Source: Apostichopus japonicus
Taxonomy: Eukaryota > Echinodermata > Holothuroidea > Aspidochirotida > Stichopodidae
Length of the DNA: 64,000 nt
Direction: 5' to 3'
Assembly: GCF_037975245.1 (NCBI RefSeq)
Contig: NC_092563.1
Span: 7,687,501 to 7,751,500, forward strand
The position numbers were made by a program, and so were the translations under genes. The notes beneath the pieces are model-generated. The model was given only the letters and a program-made list of their open reading frames with translations, was not told the DNA's origin and searched no databases. Of the stretch, positions 32,915 through 44,137 are shown piece after piece (within the stretch, counting starts at the first letter, position 1; the number at the start of each line of letters is the position of its first letter).

Positions 32915-35503
32915 GCGATTCAGGTAGTACTACCAAAATCAGTCGGGTCAATGTTTGGAGTTTATTATTATTAGCACAATTTTGCGTTTAGAGCTACTTA
33001 TACCATGGAGCTATAAACAGATACAGACCTTAATTATGATCTAACTACGCCACAGACTGTATCAATTGACTTCTACTTGAAGAAAAATGCTGAAAAATCA
33101 GCTAATATGAAAACAAACTTTTTCACAACCTATGCAGTTTTATGGACAATGACTCACTCTGCAGTACAAAAATAAGAATAACCCATAGAAAAAGTGTAAG
33201 AACCAATCAAGCAGAGAAGAAAAGAAGAGAGAGTCGTTAAGTTTGTTGTGTAGGAAATATTTTCACACGATTTATATTCTTAAAGGATCACCCATGTAAT
33301 AACCAAACGTCACATACAGTACGGGGAATAATTCGTCTATACTTATAGTTAATTTCAAACGTTTCGTTCTCGATTCATCATCTATTTAACACTTATCACA
33401 ATCATTTCAAGGTCATTTAACTCTGGACGTATATAGATAAGGTGCTACTGACAAAACAATAGTCTCTGGATATGTGTGTCTAAAACGAAGACCTTTAAAA
33501 CGAAGACATCTAAAACAAAGACCGAAGATAGAAGACTGGAAAAATCGAAAACAAATAAAGAAGTCTTCATTTCTCAATTTTCATTTTCGAGATTCGCAGT
33601 ACAGGCAAGTCTCGAAAACGAAGACCGAATAACGAAGACCTGCAATAATAATTATTTAAAACAGATACAATCGTCATGAAACTCTTCTAGTAGATCATAC
33701 AAAGTTTAACGTCCTTGTCAGCCCCGGGGCACGGGGAGAGGGGATTTTGAAACCATTAGTTACGGTACGTGGTAAGGAGCAAGTCAAGGTACAACTGTTA
33801 CCTCTTTAAGTGTGTTAGTCAATATTATTGGACCAATTCATTGTGGTGCGACAACAAAAGGAATATATTCGGAGATCAACTACGCACGCACGCGGGTGTC
33901 AAAAACATCACGAATGTTTTCGTGTTCCTGTTTGTGTTATTTCCTCAAACGCGCAAGGACATTTCAATACAACCGATTTCATTTGTCGAAGTAAATTGAA
34001 TATTCAGTAATCAGTGGACCGGCCGCTAGTCAAATGATGTATACATAATACAAATATACGATGAAGTTGAGATCTAATTTTAAGTACTAACACCTGCGCT
34101 GGTGGTTATTGTGATTGGGCTGGAGGATATACATATTCATATATCTATTTATATATATAACTGTGAAACTGGAAGAGATTGCGACAAATGGTAAGCGCCG
34201 TTGTTATTTTACTGCAGAGCTAGGTTGCAAAGGCAAGGTTTGCACTAGCAAATGGAGAACGTGGTGCCTCGACAAATTTGATTCATTAATCTTCTTCTCA
34301 GAGCAATTTGACGTGAACAGAAAACCTCAAATTTACTATTGTTCATCGTATTGAAACTGAAGAAAGGGTTCGTATAACTTTAGTTGATTTATAATTACGA
34401 GACAATTGTGAATATTTGTTAATAATTAAAAAACAATAAGAAAAAAACTTTTCCATGAACCATGATAAACCATGATACTAGCTATAGATGCATGGTACGA
34501 TGCTATTACTGTAAGTGACGACTGGAAATGCATGATTTATTGGAGTACATTATTTTTGTACTATTTGTACTACACCTTTAGATATTATATCACAAACCCT
34601 CCAAATATTAATCAAATTAACATTACCTAATATGTGCATTAATTTTTGAGTACTGGACGAATCTTATTATTTCCTCAAAAAAGAAAACAACAATTAGGTC
34701 CAGATATAATAAAGTCAGTATTAATTCCACACAACGAGCAACTTTGAAATGTTGAAAGCATTCCACCTTTCTCTAAAGTTATTTCTAATGGTATTTAATT
34801 ATTACTAATGTAACGTCTTGCAACGTTTAGCATGTTTGGATTGAAAGTAACGAAGAACTGCTTTTAATTTTAGTCTATTTGCTGTACAGTTATAGAAATA
34901 GAAAATGCAAGCTGACTAATCCACTGATCATTTCCCCCTCGTATTTTCGGAGAGTTTTATCTGGGTAGGCGAGCGAGGCTATAACCTCATGGGGGTGGGT
35001 GGATTTGCTGGGTAACATTGACGGGGAGCCCGAGGCGCTGATCCATGATGTGGGTGTTACACCTGCATTACTCAAAAATAAGGGGAAAAATGATCGTTAG
35101 CACAACCTTGCGTTTAGGCTTAATAACGCGTCAGAATGGACCGTTTGACTTTTTTGTGAGGGGTAGGGATGAAACTACCTGCAGTCTTCCCAAGGCCGTA
35201 TCCCTCTTTTGATATCCCTGAATCCGCCTTTGACGCTTCCACAAAGGTTCACGATCTTTCCTAAATCAGTCATGGGATTTCCAACCCCCCCCCCCCCTCT
35301 CGCGCACACACACGTTCGCCCGGCGCACACAAATGAGTCAAAGATGATCATTTTACAGCATTGAAAATATATTCACCGTTTTAATAATTGATCATAGGTA
35401 CATTTTCTACCTCTATACAAGAAAAGAAATAGTTAACGCATTTTATTAGTATACTTAAGTATGAAATGATCGTAGAAGCGAACGCAAAGTCCATTTTACG
35501 CAC
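32915..35503. other. Non-coding interval with AAAACGAAGACC-type degenerate repeats
   Basis: 33478-33650 has spaced copies of AAAACGAAGAC/CGAAGACC with a mirrored GAAGTCTTC, probably a decayed repeat. A 79-codon ORF at 34115-34354 is Cys/Lys/Trp-containing (GCKGKVCTSKW) but unassigned. A minus ORF at 34890-35075 is also unassigned. A C run lies at 35284-35298. No splice-supported gene is seen. Confidence 0.4.
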
Positions 35504-35710
<207 letters not shown>

Positions 35711-36192
35711 AGTAATAATATAGGCTTCACCATAGTTCCCTCCCCCCTTCCCCGTCCCTATTATCTTCAATTTAATCCATTTATGATTTGGACAGTCACA
35801 GCGTATCTTTTGTTTCATGTTTGCGCTCTTGTATAGCTGTTTCGGTTTCCTGGGAATGACCTTAAAGGTAATCAGGGGTTCGGAGAAATCCACCCTGCCG
35901 AGTCGTGTTTTGTTTGGTTGTAGACTATTGTCAATACATATGTGTCTGATAATACAGGTTGGGACGATGTTATTGATTTTGTTTTACACTGTAGTGGTAT
36001 GCATAGCATAGTCCGAACGACAAACCTGTTTCTTCCCTGCGCCACAGTATGATCCCTGTGTGCATATCTTGCATGATAGCCCAAAGATAGAGCGCCTCAG
36101 CGTCAAATTCTATACTTTTTTGACACATTTTATTATTTCTAAAACGGGATCGACCCTTTTCGTGGTACCGATGGTAAATAATGGAGGGGCCG

Positions 36193-38044
36193 TATGGCAA
36201 GCCGTTTTAACATTTACCTCGTTATTCTTCTTAAGAAGAACCAATTCCACTTAAGTTGAATACAATTAAGCTTAAGTGAAATTAATTGCACTTAAGTAGA
36301 ATACAATTAAGCTTAAGTGAAATTAATTGCACTTAAGTAGAATTGCATTTTACATAAGTTTAATTGTATTCCACTTAAGTATAATTACCACTTTCTTTTA
36401 AGCTTAAGTTAAATTCAATTTCACTTAAGCTTAATTGTATCCTACTTAGGTAAAATACAATTCTACTTAAGTAAAATTTAATTTAGCGTAAGTAAAAGTG
36501 TCATTCTTTTTCACTTAAGCTAAATGAATTTTACTTAAGTAAAATTGTATTTTACTTAAGTAAAATTGTATTTTACTTAATTAGAATACAATTAAGCTTA
36601 AGTGAAATTGAATTTAACTTAAGCTAAATTGTATTCTACTTAAGTAGAATTGTATTTTACTTAAGTAGAATACAATTGCATTTTACTTAAGTAAAATTGT
36701 ATTTTACTTGAGTAAAATACAATTTAGCTTAAGTGGAATTGAAGGATCGGTCGCATGGCAAGCCGTATTAACATTTACCTCGTGCGGAGAAGTGGTTGGT
36801 CTGGGGGCAATGTTAACATGGTACCATGCCTTGTGGTACTACTACTACTAGTACTACTAGTACCACTACTTGGTGCAACAGCATCAGCAACAGTTTGCAA
36901 CGATTGATTGGCTGGCTGCATTTACCAAATGTCTAACGTTCAGACTCAGTGATAAACATAGCTTTGCTTCAATTGCTAAGGGTATGTATGGTGTTATGTT
37001 CGTATAAATACACAACGAAAGCTGGATAAGTATGGCACAATGGCCGCAAATAGTTACGTAACTAGTACGTCTTGAACGTAACTCTATAGGTCTCGCATCA
37101 CAATTAATTGTTCCATTGACTTACACACTAAACTCGTCACTTTCAAGACCTGCCAAAGCAGAGATAGAAGTTTTCATCTGATATATCCTACCCACCACAT
37201 GATAGCTGTGATCTTGGCCTATCTTGGCACTTGCAAACTTCCATATCATGACAGTTTAGATTATGAGCTAGAACAGGAGCAAGTTTATCACACTGAACCC
37301 TTCCATATTATCGTTCGGAGTAATATCAACATTTAACCAAAGATTTTTTAAATGGTTTATATCACCTTCGATCCTCCCTATTTTCACACCATCTGTACTT
37401 AAAATTATGCTCTTTCATCTAAAGGCAGTACAAACGATGACAGTAAATGATAACATGCTTAAACAAGCTTTACGTTAGGTACTTTTACCTCTTTTCTGGC
37501 AATGGTTAACCTATTGAGCGGATGAACAGTGACGCAATGAGTAGCATACTGATTGACCAATCACATTTTACTTAAGTGTAATTCTATTTCACTTAGGCTA
37601 AATTGCATTTTACTTAAGTGAAAAAGATTGACCAATCACATTTCACTTAAGCGTAATTCTATTTCACTTAAGTAAAATGCAATTTAGCTTAAGTGAAATT
37701 GAAAAGCCATTTTGCTTAAGTAGAATAGCATTTTACTTAAGTAGAATTGAATTTTACTTCAGCAGAATTGTATTTTACTTAAGTAGAATTGTATTTTACT
37801 TAAGCTTAATTCAATTTAGCTTAAGCTAAATGGAAGTTTACTTAAGTAAAATACGATGTAGACAAAAACCGTTTGAACTTTAGCTAATATGAATTCCACT
37901 TAAGTGGAATACAATTAAGCTTAAGTAAAATGCAATTCTACTGAAGTGCAATTCATTTCACTTAAGCTTAATTGTATTCAACTTAAGTGGAATTAATTCT
38001 ACTTAAGTAGAATAGAGAGGTAAATGTTAAAACGGCTTGCCATA
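36193..38044. mobile_element. TIR element with ACTTAAGT-palindrome arrays (6-bp TSD GGGCCG)
   Basis: 1852 bp flanked by an exact 6-bp duplication GGGCCG (36187-36192, 38045-38050). The ends are perfect 28-bp inverted repeats starting TATGGCAAGCCGTTTTAACA. Next to each end is an arm of about 500 bp (36228-36745 and 37556-38015) made of degenerate, roughly 21-bp palindromic units centred on ACTTAAGT or GCTTAAGY. A third, direct copy of the terminus (ATGGCAAGCCGTATTAACAT) lies internally at about 36754. The 36780-37550 core is non-repetitive, with no recognisable transposase. A second element with the same TATGGCAAGCC end and a 6-bp duplication is at 50320-50780. Confidence 0.85.
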
Positions 38045-38056
38045 GGGCCGCCAACG

Positions 38057-38383
38057 ATGTTGTTTTTCAAGAGATACTTCTGTCTGTTTCCAGAATCTCA
38101 TATTGATGTTTACTATAAATTTTATTGCTGCTTTGGTTCAGGTAAAGAGAAAGTTAGTTGCAAGGGGGTCAACAGGAATTGGGCTACCGTTACAAAAGAA
38201 AAGTTTGAGGAAGTTATCCAAAACAAATGCTCTGTTCAGGCAACTAATAGAGGTTTTCAAATGAAGAGCGGTCAATGCAGAACTACGTTCAGGAAAAGAC
38301 CGCACTATCGTATTTATACATTAAACGGAAAGTGGCGAAGGATGGGGTTTCACTACACCCTTAGATTTGTAAAGCTGTTGTGA
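38057..38383 (+). CDS. Unassigned short ORF / possible 5' exon region of the LRR gene
   Basis: An open frame of 108 codons after ATG 38057, rich in Lys, Arg and Cys (FYCCFG, GKEKVSCKG, KSGQCRTTFRKR) with no recognised domain or signal peptide. Without the transposon at 36193-38044 the frame would extend four codons upstream to an ATG at 36181. A consensus donor CAG|GTAAAG lies at 38141/38142 and an acceptor directly before the LRR start codon (38496), so part of this stretch may instead be a 5' UTR exon of the LRR gene. Coding status is doubtful. Confidence 0.25.
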   Translation: MLFFKRYFCLFPESHIDVYYKFYCCFGSGKEKVSCKGVNRNWATVTKEKFEEVIQNKCSVQATNRGFQMKSGQCRTTFRKRPHYRIYTLNGKWRRMGFHYTLRFVKLL

Positions 38384-38496
38384 TATCTGTAAGACATGTA
38401 AGATCTTATATTTGCGCTTTCGCATCAAGTTCATATATATGCGTATGTCATGTTGTATTCTATTCACTGTGTTCTTTCTTTGACCTTTATTGACAG

Positions 38497-41400
38497 ATGA
38501 TGACGGGGTATCTAGGTGTGGTGATATTCTCGTTAGCTGTGCAGTTATTGCTTCTCTTTAATCCTATTGAAGCAACATGGCAGTGCCCTGAGGCATGTTC
38601 TTGCACAGGGGCATCACTGGACTGTTTAGCTGCTAGCCTTATTGAGATTCCATCAGAAATCCCTGATACTTATGAAGGCCTATGTTTGGGTTTTAATGAT
38701 ATCCAGAGTGTTGAAAGAGATTCCTTATCACATTTGGGCAATCTAAGGCTGATCGATTTAAGGTCAAATGGAATATTCCAAATAAATGACATGACCTTCC
38801 AAGAACTTCAGACATTAGAGACATTGCAGTTATCATCTAATAATCTCCGGGCTATCACAGTCGATTTATTGTCAGGTCTGAGGAGCTTGGAAGTGCTTGA
38901 TGTTTCAAGCAACGTTATTGATAGAATTGATCCTGGATCATTTGATCATCTACCAAATATAAAAGAGATTTATCTTCAATCAAATCTAATCGAATTGCTT
39001 CACCCAATGATGTTTCGGTCACTGGCAAATCTCGAAATTCTTTCTCTCCGAAATAACTTCATCGAGGAGATTGCGTCAACTGCATTACCCCTTCCTTCCA
39101 ATCTCAGGGAATTGGATCTAAAATACAATGACTTGTATGAGATCGATGACAACATTTTCAGACAACAAAGTAGACTTAAGACACTGCTTCTCGGGACCAA
39201 CTACATATCCTATATCGCAGAGATGGCATTCACCGATATAACTTATCTTGAGGAACTAGATGTCTCCAGCAACGAGCTAGAGTCTATACCGCCTGAAGCT
39301 TTGGGTGGTTTACGGAACCTCAACATATTGGACCTCTCCGACAATAAAATTGACGTCATAACTATTGGCGCTTTAAGAACCTTAGAGAAGTTAGAAGAAC
39401 TTGATCTTACTAGGAATTCTCTCTCTGAACTTGAGTTTGCAATGTTCTCCGGGCTTAACAATCTAAAAGTTTTAAATTTACACAAGAACGTCATTGAATT
39501 GATCCATCCTGGTACATTCAGAGCTGTGCAATCCTTGGAAAAGGTTAACTTGGGATTTAATTATATCCGAAACATATCCAGCGATGTTTACCAAGATCTC
39601 ATCAATATCAGAGAATTGGATTTTGAATTAAACCAAATAGAGGAGATCAACTTCTCAGACTTAGAGAGACTCAAAAAGTTGCAGAACCTCACCATATCTT
39701 ACAACAGTCTCACGAAAGTCAACACCAGTAGTGCATCTGTTTTTGACAACTTAGAGAGGATAGACCTACAAGGTAATTTTCTTTCCAACCTACAGCAGAA
39801 CTTTCTTGTTGGTTTACCGTCTTTGGCTGAACTATCACTAAACCACTCAAATGTGGAATTACTTCGTAGAGGCGTCTTCCGGTCTCTAGGTAATTATCAT
39901 AACCTTACCACCCTAGAACTCGCAAATTGTGACATAGATTCAATTGAAGCAAATTCATTTGACCATCTAACTAAGTTATTAATACTACGTCTAAATGGCA
40001 ACAATCTCGAAACTGTGACGGCTGTAATGTTTAGGGGATTGAATAGTTTGGAGGTAATCAATTTATCCGATAACTTAATATCTTTTATCGACGTTACTAC
40101 TTTCCAAACGATGAGTAATCTCCGCGAGGTACTCTTAAACAACAACAGGCTTATCGAACTCGATTTTAGAATGTTTGAATTCAACATGCTCATCCAAAAT
40201 GTACATCTACTGGGAAATATCAATATGTCCTCGATATACACTGAATTAATTGAATCCTTCACCAATTTAGAAGTTCTTCAAATCTCCTCGTGTGTTTATT
40301 GTTCTGAGGCGCTCTCCTCTTTACAGTTTGTCGAAATGAACAATTTAACAGAGATTGTAATGACAGAAGTTGGCTTGAATGAAATTCCCTCTAGTGTAGG
40401 TTATGCCCAACGAGTTAAAGAGATCGACTTGTCCAGAAATGAAATTTTACAAGTCAATTCCAGTCGAATTGGTATTAAATCCAAAAGATTTAGTCTTGAT
40501 TTGTCTTTCAACAAAGTTACCAACCTCTCTCTGGCCAATATGGACAATTTAACGTCACTCTTGCTGGACTACAATAAACTTACTGGTATAAGCAATCAAA
40601 CCTTTGCCAACTTAAGTTCACTGGGACGAGTAAGTTTAACACATAACGAAATTTTTGAGATTGGAAGGAGCAGCTTTGTTGAAGTAGGACAATTGATTAG
40701 TATCGATCTTTCTTACAATAAGATAACCTCTCTCCCGATTGCGCCAATATTTCATCCCAATACTGGTAGACTGGTTCTTCACCATAACCAAATTACTAGT
40801 GTATCTTCATCCTCTTTCGATGAGATGGTAGGAATCTATGAGTTTGATATCTCATACAACAAACTGCAAGTCTTAGATATGGAATTGCTTGGCAAAATGC
40901 CCAAGTTATACACCTTCAAAGCTGCGCACAACAGCCTAGTTCAATTATCCAGTGGTACATTTGATGGGAATCCAAGCCTGAGAACAGTCGTTTTGTCGTA
41001 CAATAAAATATCAACGTTATCTGATCAGGTTTTCTCAGCCATAGACCGAATACATCAACTTTTTCTGGATGGAAATCCACTCCATGTTGTTCCATCAAAT
41101 ATATTGCTCAATCAGCCCTGGATAAGTACCCTTTCATTATCAGATACTAAGCTTGTAACGATACTGAAATCTGATTTTGCTCACTCAAAGCTTCTTCAAT
41201 TTCTTGACATCTCCAACAACTCATTAAACTTCATCGAAGATAAAAGTTTCCAACTGCTTCCGAATTTATATAGACTGGACATTTCTCACAATTCTCTAGA
41301 TAGCTTTGATGCACTTGGAATTGAGTACCTAACAAAATTGGTCGTCTTTTATAGCAGTAACAATAACTTTAAGACTATTTCCGCAAGAATATTTGAGGGG

Positions 41401-42348
41401 AGCAGCGATATGAAAGTCCTTGACGTATCTAACAATCAAATCGAAGTATTGCAAGACCGAATGTTTTCGGGTTTGCGACCGTATAGTATATCGCTCGCCA
41501 GGAATAATATCACAAGTCTCATGGGGGATGCTTTTGATGGGTTTTATAGCACCCACTTAAAGTCATTAGATCTAAGTTTCAACAAAATATCTTACATGCA
41601 GAAGGACACATTCCAAAGCTTAAGACACTTGAGATTTTTACAACTTCAAGGGAACAACCTTGGAAACATCGAAGATGGCATATTCTCACCATTGTTGAAT
41701 AACTGGGTTACTTTGTTGAATAACCCATGGCGTTGTGATGATAAAATATGTGGCCTTCGAACTTGGCTTACGAAACACCCATCCTTTGTTCGGGGCCCTC
41801 TATTTGATACATTGTCAGAAGATTTTCATGGGAATTTCTTATACCTAAATTTGGATGATGTTAAATGTGAAACCGGTAGCAGATCAAGTTACATAGGACA
41901 ACCCATTGAACATCTTCCAGACGGGGTATGCCTCCCTGTCCCCTCACAATCTAGTGAGTTGACAACAACCCCATCTGATCCGAATAAAGATACATATGTG
42001 TTATTTTTGTGGTCGGGTCTTGCTTTAGGAGCTTGCATTGTATTCGTCGTGTTGATGGTTGCCTGCATATGCATAGTAGGAAGGAGGAGAAGGTCAAAAC
42101 GCAGACCAAACGACGATCTACCACCACCTTATTACGAAGATGTAGCTGCAAGTGGTGATCTGGGCCGGAGGGTAGGTAGTGAGGACTTTCACCTTGCTAG
42201 GGTTAAACTTCCACCAGAACCTCTTGGTCATTATGACAGAAAGATTTCTCCCAATGAAGACCCTTATCTGTCTCCAAAATATGATGATTTGCGTAGGACT
42301 TATCGTGTGGATGATGACATAGACCCAAACTACATAATTGTCGAATAG
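38497..42348 (+). CDS. Large single-exon LRR transmembrane receptor (chaoptin-like)
   Basis: 1283 residues in one exon. Residues 1-26 are a signal peptide (hydrophobic core VIFSLAVQLLLLF, likely cleavage after IEA). An LRRNT cysteine cluster CPEACSC starts near residue 30. About 40 typical LRRs (LxxLxLxxNxL, mostly 24 residues) fill residues 55-1075. An LRRCT starts at NPWRCDDKICGL (1076) and ends near 1146. A Thr/Ser linker precedes one TM helix at about 1167-1194, then a basic stop-transfer (RRRRSKRR) and an 88-residue tail. The tail has PPPYYEDV, a PPxY-type WW ligand, and several Tyr motifs, but no TIR or kinase domain. The ectodomain resembles chaoptin and ALS/LRRC15-type proteins, implying adhesion or ligand binding at the cell surface. 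'tttattgacag' directly before the ATG suggests an intron in the 5' UTR. Exact orthology is not assignable. Confidence 0.9.
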   Translation: MMTGYLGVVIFSLAVQLLLLFNPIEATWQCPEACSCTGASLDCLAASLIEIPSEIPDTYEGLCLGFNDIQSVERDSLSHLGNLRLIDLRSNGIFQINDMTFQELQTLETLQLSSNNLRAITVDLLSGLRSLEVLDVSSNVIDRIDPGSFDHLPNIKEIYLQSNLIELLHPMMFRSLANLEILSLRNNFIEEIASTALPLPSNLRELDLKYNDLYEIDDNIFRQQSRLKTLLLGTNYISYIAEMAFTDITYLEELDVSSNELESIPPEALGGLRNLNILDLSDNKIDVITIGALRTLEKLEELDLTRNSLSELEFAMFSGLNNLKVLNLHKNVIELIHPGTFRAVQSLEKVNLGFNYIRNISSDVYQDLINIRELDFELNQIEEINFSDLERLKKLQNLTISYNSLTKVNTSSASVFDNLERIDLQGNFLSNLQQNFLVGLPSLAELSLNHSNVELLRRGVFRSLGNYHNLTTLELANCDIDSIEANSFDHLTKLLILRLNGNNLETVTAVMFRGLNSLEVINLSDNLISFIDVTTFQTMSNLREVLLNNNRLIELDFRMFEFNMLIQNVHLLGNINMSSIYTELIESFTNLEVLQISSCVYCSEALSSLQFVEMNNLTEIVMTEVGLNEIPSSVGYAQRVKEIDLSRNEILQVNSSRIGIKSKRFSLDLSFNKVTNLSLANMDNLTSLLLDYNKLTGISNQTFANLSSLGRVSLTHNEIFEIGRSSFVEVGQLISIDLSYNKITSLPIAPIFHPNTGRLVLHHNQITSVSSSSFDEMVGIYEFDISYNKLQVLDMELLGKMPKLYTFKAAHNSLVQLSSGTFDGNPSLRTVVLSYNKISTLSDQVFSAIDRIHQLFLDGNPLHVVPSNILLNQPWISTLSLSDTKLVTILKSDFAHSKLLQFLDISNNSLNFIEDKSFQLLPNLYRLDISHNSLDSFDALGIEYLTKLVVFYSSNNNFKTISARIFEGSSDMKVLDVSNNQIEVLQDRMFSGLRPYSISLARNNITSLMGDAFDGFYSTHLKSLDLSFNKISYMQKDTFQSLRHLRFLQLQGNNLGNIEDGIFSPLLNNWVTLLNNPWRCDDKICGLRTWLTKHPSFVRGPLFDTLSEDFHGNFLYLNLDDVKCETGSRSSYIGQPIEHLPDGVCLPVPSQSSELTTTPSDPNKDTYVLFLWSGLALGACIVFVVLMVACICIVGRRRRSKRRPNDDLPPPYYEDVAASGDLGRRVGSEDFHLARVKLPPEPLGHYDRKISPNEDPYLSPKYDDLRRTYRVDDDIDPNYIIVE

Positions 42349-43600
42349 AACCAAATAAGAAATTAGATGAACACGGACTTCCAGAAAGAGAAATGTGGAT
42401 GGGACATGAATGTCAGGTTAAAAGATGATTTTGTAAGATTTGAAAAAAATTGAAAAGAATGTGATATAAATACATTTTCTTGTATATATATTTTTAATGC
42501 CACGTTACTTTCAGTTATAACGAATGGTTTTGCAGCAAACTGAAGCCTAACCCCCCCCCCCCTCCCCAGTCACACTTCATGACATCATCTGCATCGACAA
42601 AATCCCAATATCTTCCAAATGGACCAAGATGACCCTTAGTTATCTGGTTAATCACAAAGATGTTGGTCTATTATATATGTTAAATACGCTTTCTCCTCAA
42701 CTTAAACTTTTACATCGGTGATTGTTCTTCGTGTTATTATATTTTCTTTATATACATACTCAAAACTCAGAGCAGTAAATTAATTCATAACAAAAGGTGA
42801 CAAGACGATTTTCTTTTATTATATTTTTATCAATGTAAATCAATTGTATATACTTGCCTAAATCCAAACTATTGTAAGCTCCGATACACGTTTAATACAG
42901 TGTATGTGTATATCATCAAATATTAATTGTTACATAATTTTGAAACCTTCCGGGAATATAAAACAGGTATACTTTTAACATTTTCATAAGAATAAATATG
43001 CAGAAATACTTTTGGGTTCATTATTCCTTTTTTAACAGGACGTTATTTTAGAATTATCGAAATTTAGGATCGAACACCAATTTGAATGTATAGTTAAAAC
43101 ACTTTAATGATGCTATAAAATTTTGATGTGGTTGCGAAAGCCGGGTATCTGTTTAGCTTTGTCACCCATTATCCAGATGAGTTACTGATGCAGGCTTGTG
43201 GATTATGTATTCCTTCATTCATATTTTGTTAAAGCATATCTGGTAAAACTGTTGCATTACAAATAATAAACGCATATTACATCTCCAGCCTGGAATGTTC
43301 AAATAAATATTTAATAAATAAACACATTGTTTACTCGCTGTTGTGTTATTTACGCTGGATCTACCATACCCGTTGGTCTTATGTCAAGTCCTTCTCGGCC
43401 GACACGAGAACTTGAATCAGATACACTACCACAAACCACATATATACGTCTTCGAAATTTGTCTATTATGATCTTTGATTCATTTTAATATGAATGCTAT
43501 ACTTCAAAACAAGTCGCAACAATAAACAAAGCTTCAACTTTCATGACCTAACTGACCTGACCCTTAACCCACATCTCAGTGCACCTACAACGTATACGGC
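42349..43600 (+). other. Probable 3' UTR and flank of the LRR gene
   Basis: AT-rich, no ORF of note. AATAAA hexamers at about 42991, 43265 and 43311 are candidate polyadenylation signals, so the 3' UTR may be 0.65-1 kb. A C run lies at 42551-42562. Confidence 0.4.
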
Positions 43601-43912
43601 CAGGGACATAGCAATGGGAGCGATCGCTCCACCGACCCACCCCCCAACCCCTTTGAGTTCCCCGAAAATAAAATTTAACTAAAAGCAGAAAATATCACCA
43701 AAGCCCTCTTTTTAGGACCCTTATCAGTTTTTCCTCTGAAAGTTCGTCTGCTACGTAATACAATACTCTTATTATTGTTTATTCTTGCAACGTGGGAGGC
43801 ATTTCATGGCGCTCCGTTAAGTACAATAATGCTTCCTTTGTGAGAAGGGCACCTTTAAAAATTCTGCTCCACTTCCCCCTTCCCCCGTTTCAAATTGCTG
43901 GCTACGTCCCTG
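43601..43912. mobile_element. Short TIR element H (hAT-like, old)
   Basis: 312 bp bounded by CAGGGACATAGC and GCTACGTCCCTG. Flanking octamers (TATACGGC and TACACCTG) are only partly alike, so the duplication has decayed or the assignment is wrong. End type matches the other short hAT-like elements. Confidence 0.5.
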
Positions 43913-44137
43913 TACACCTGTTACCTTTAACTACATCTTTTAAAGCAGCATTTTGCGTTTGGTCGCCGTTTTCTATTTTTTGACATGTCCATCGAGTTTT
44001 TCACATATATCAATCACAAAACAGCAAACTAAGATATCAGCCAAGTTTTTCCCTGCCAACATCGTTAATTGGCGAGTAATTAAGGATATTTGCAGAGAAT
44101 GAGAAAAGTATCCACGACAAAATTCCACATTTAAAAT

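Noticed and set aside
34115-34354. Cys/Lys-rich ORF as a secreted peptide
   Set aside because: Lacks a signal peptide and splice evidence; weak similarity in pattern to the ORF at 38057-38383 is not enough to call a family.
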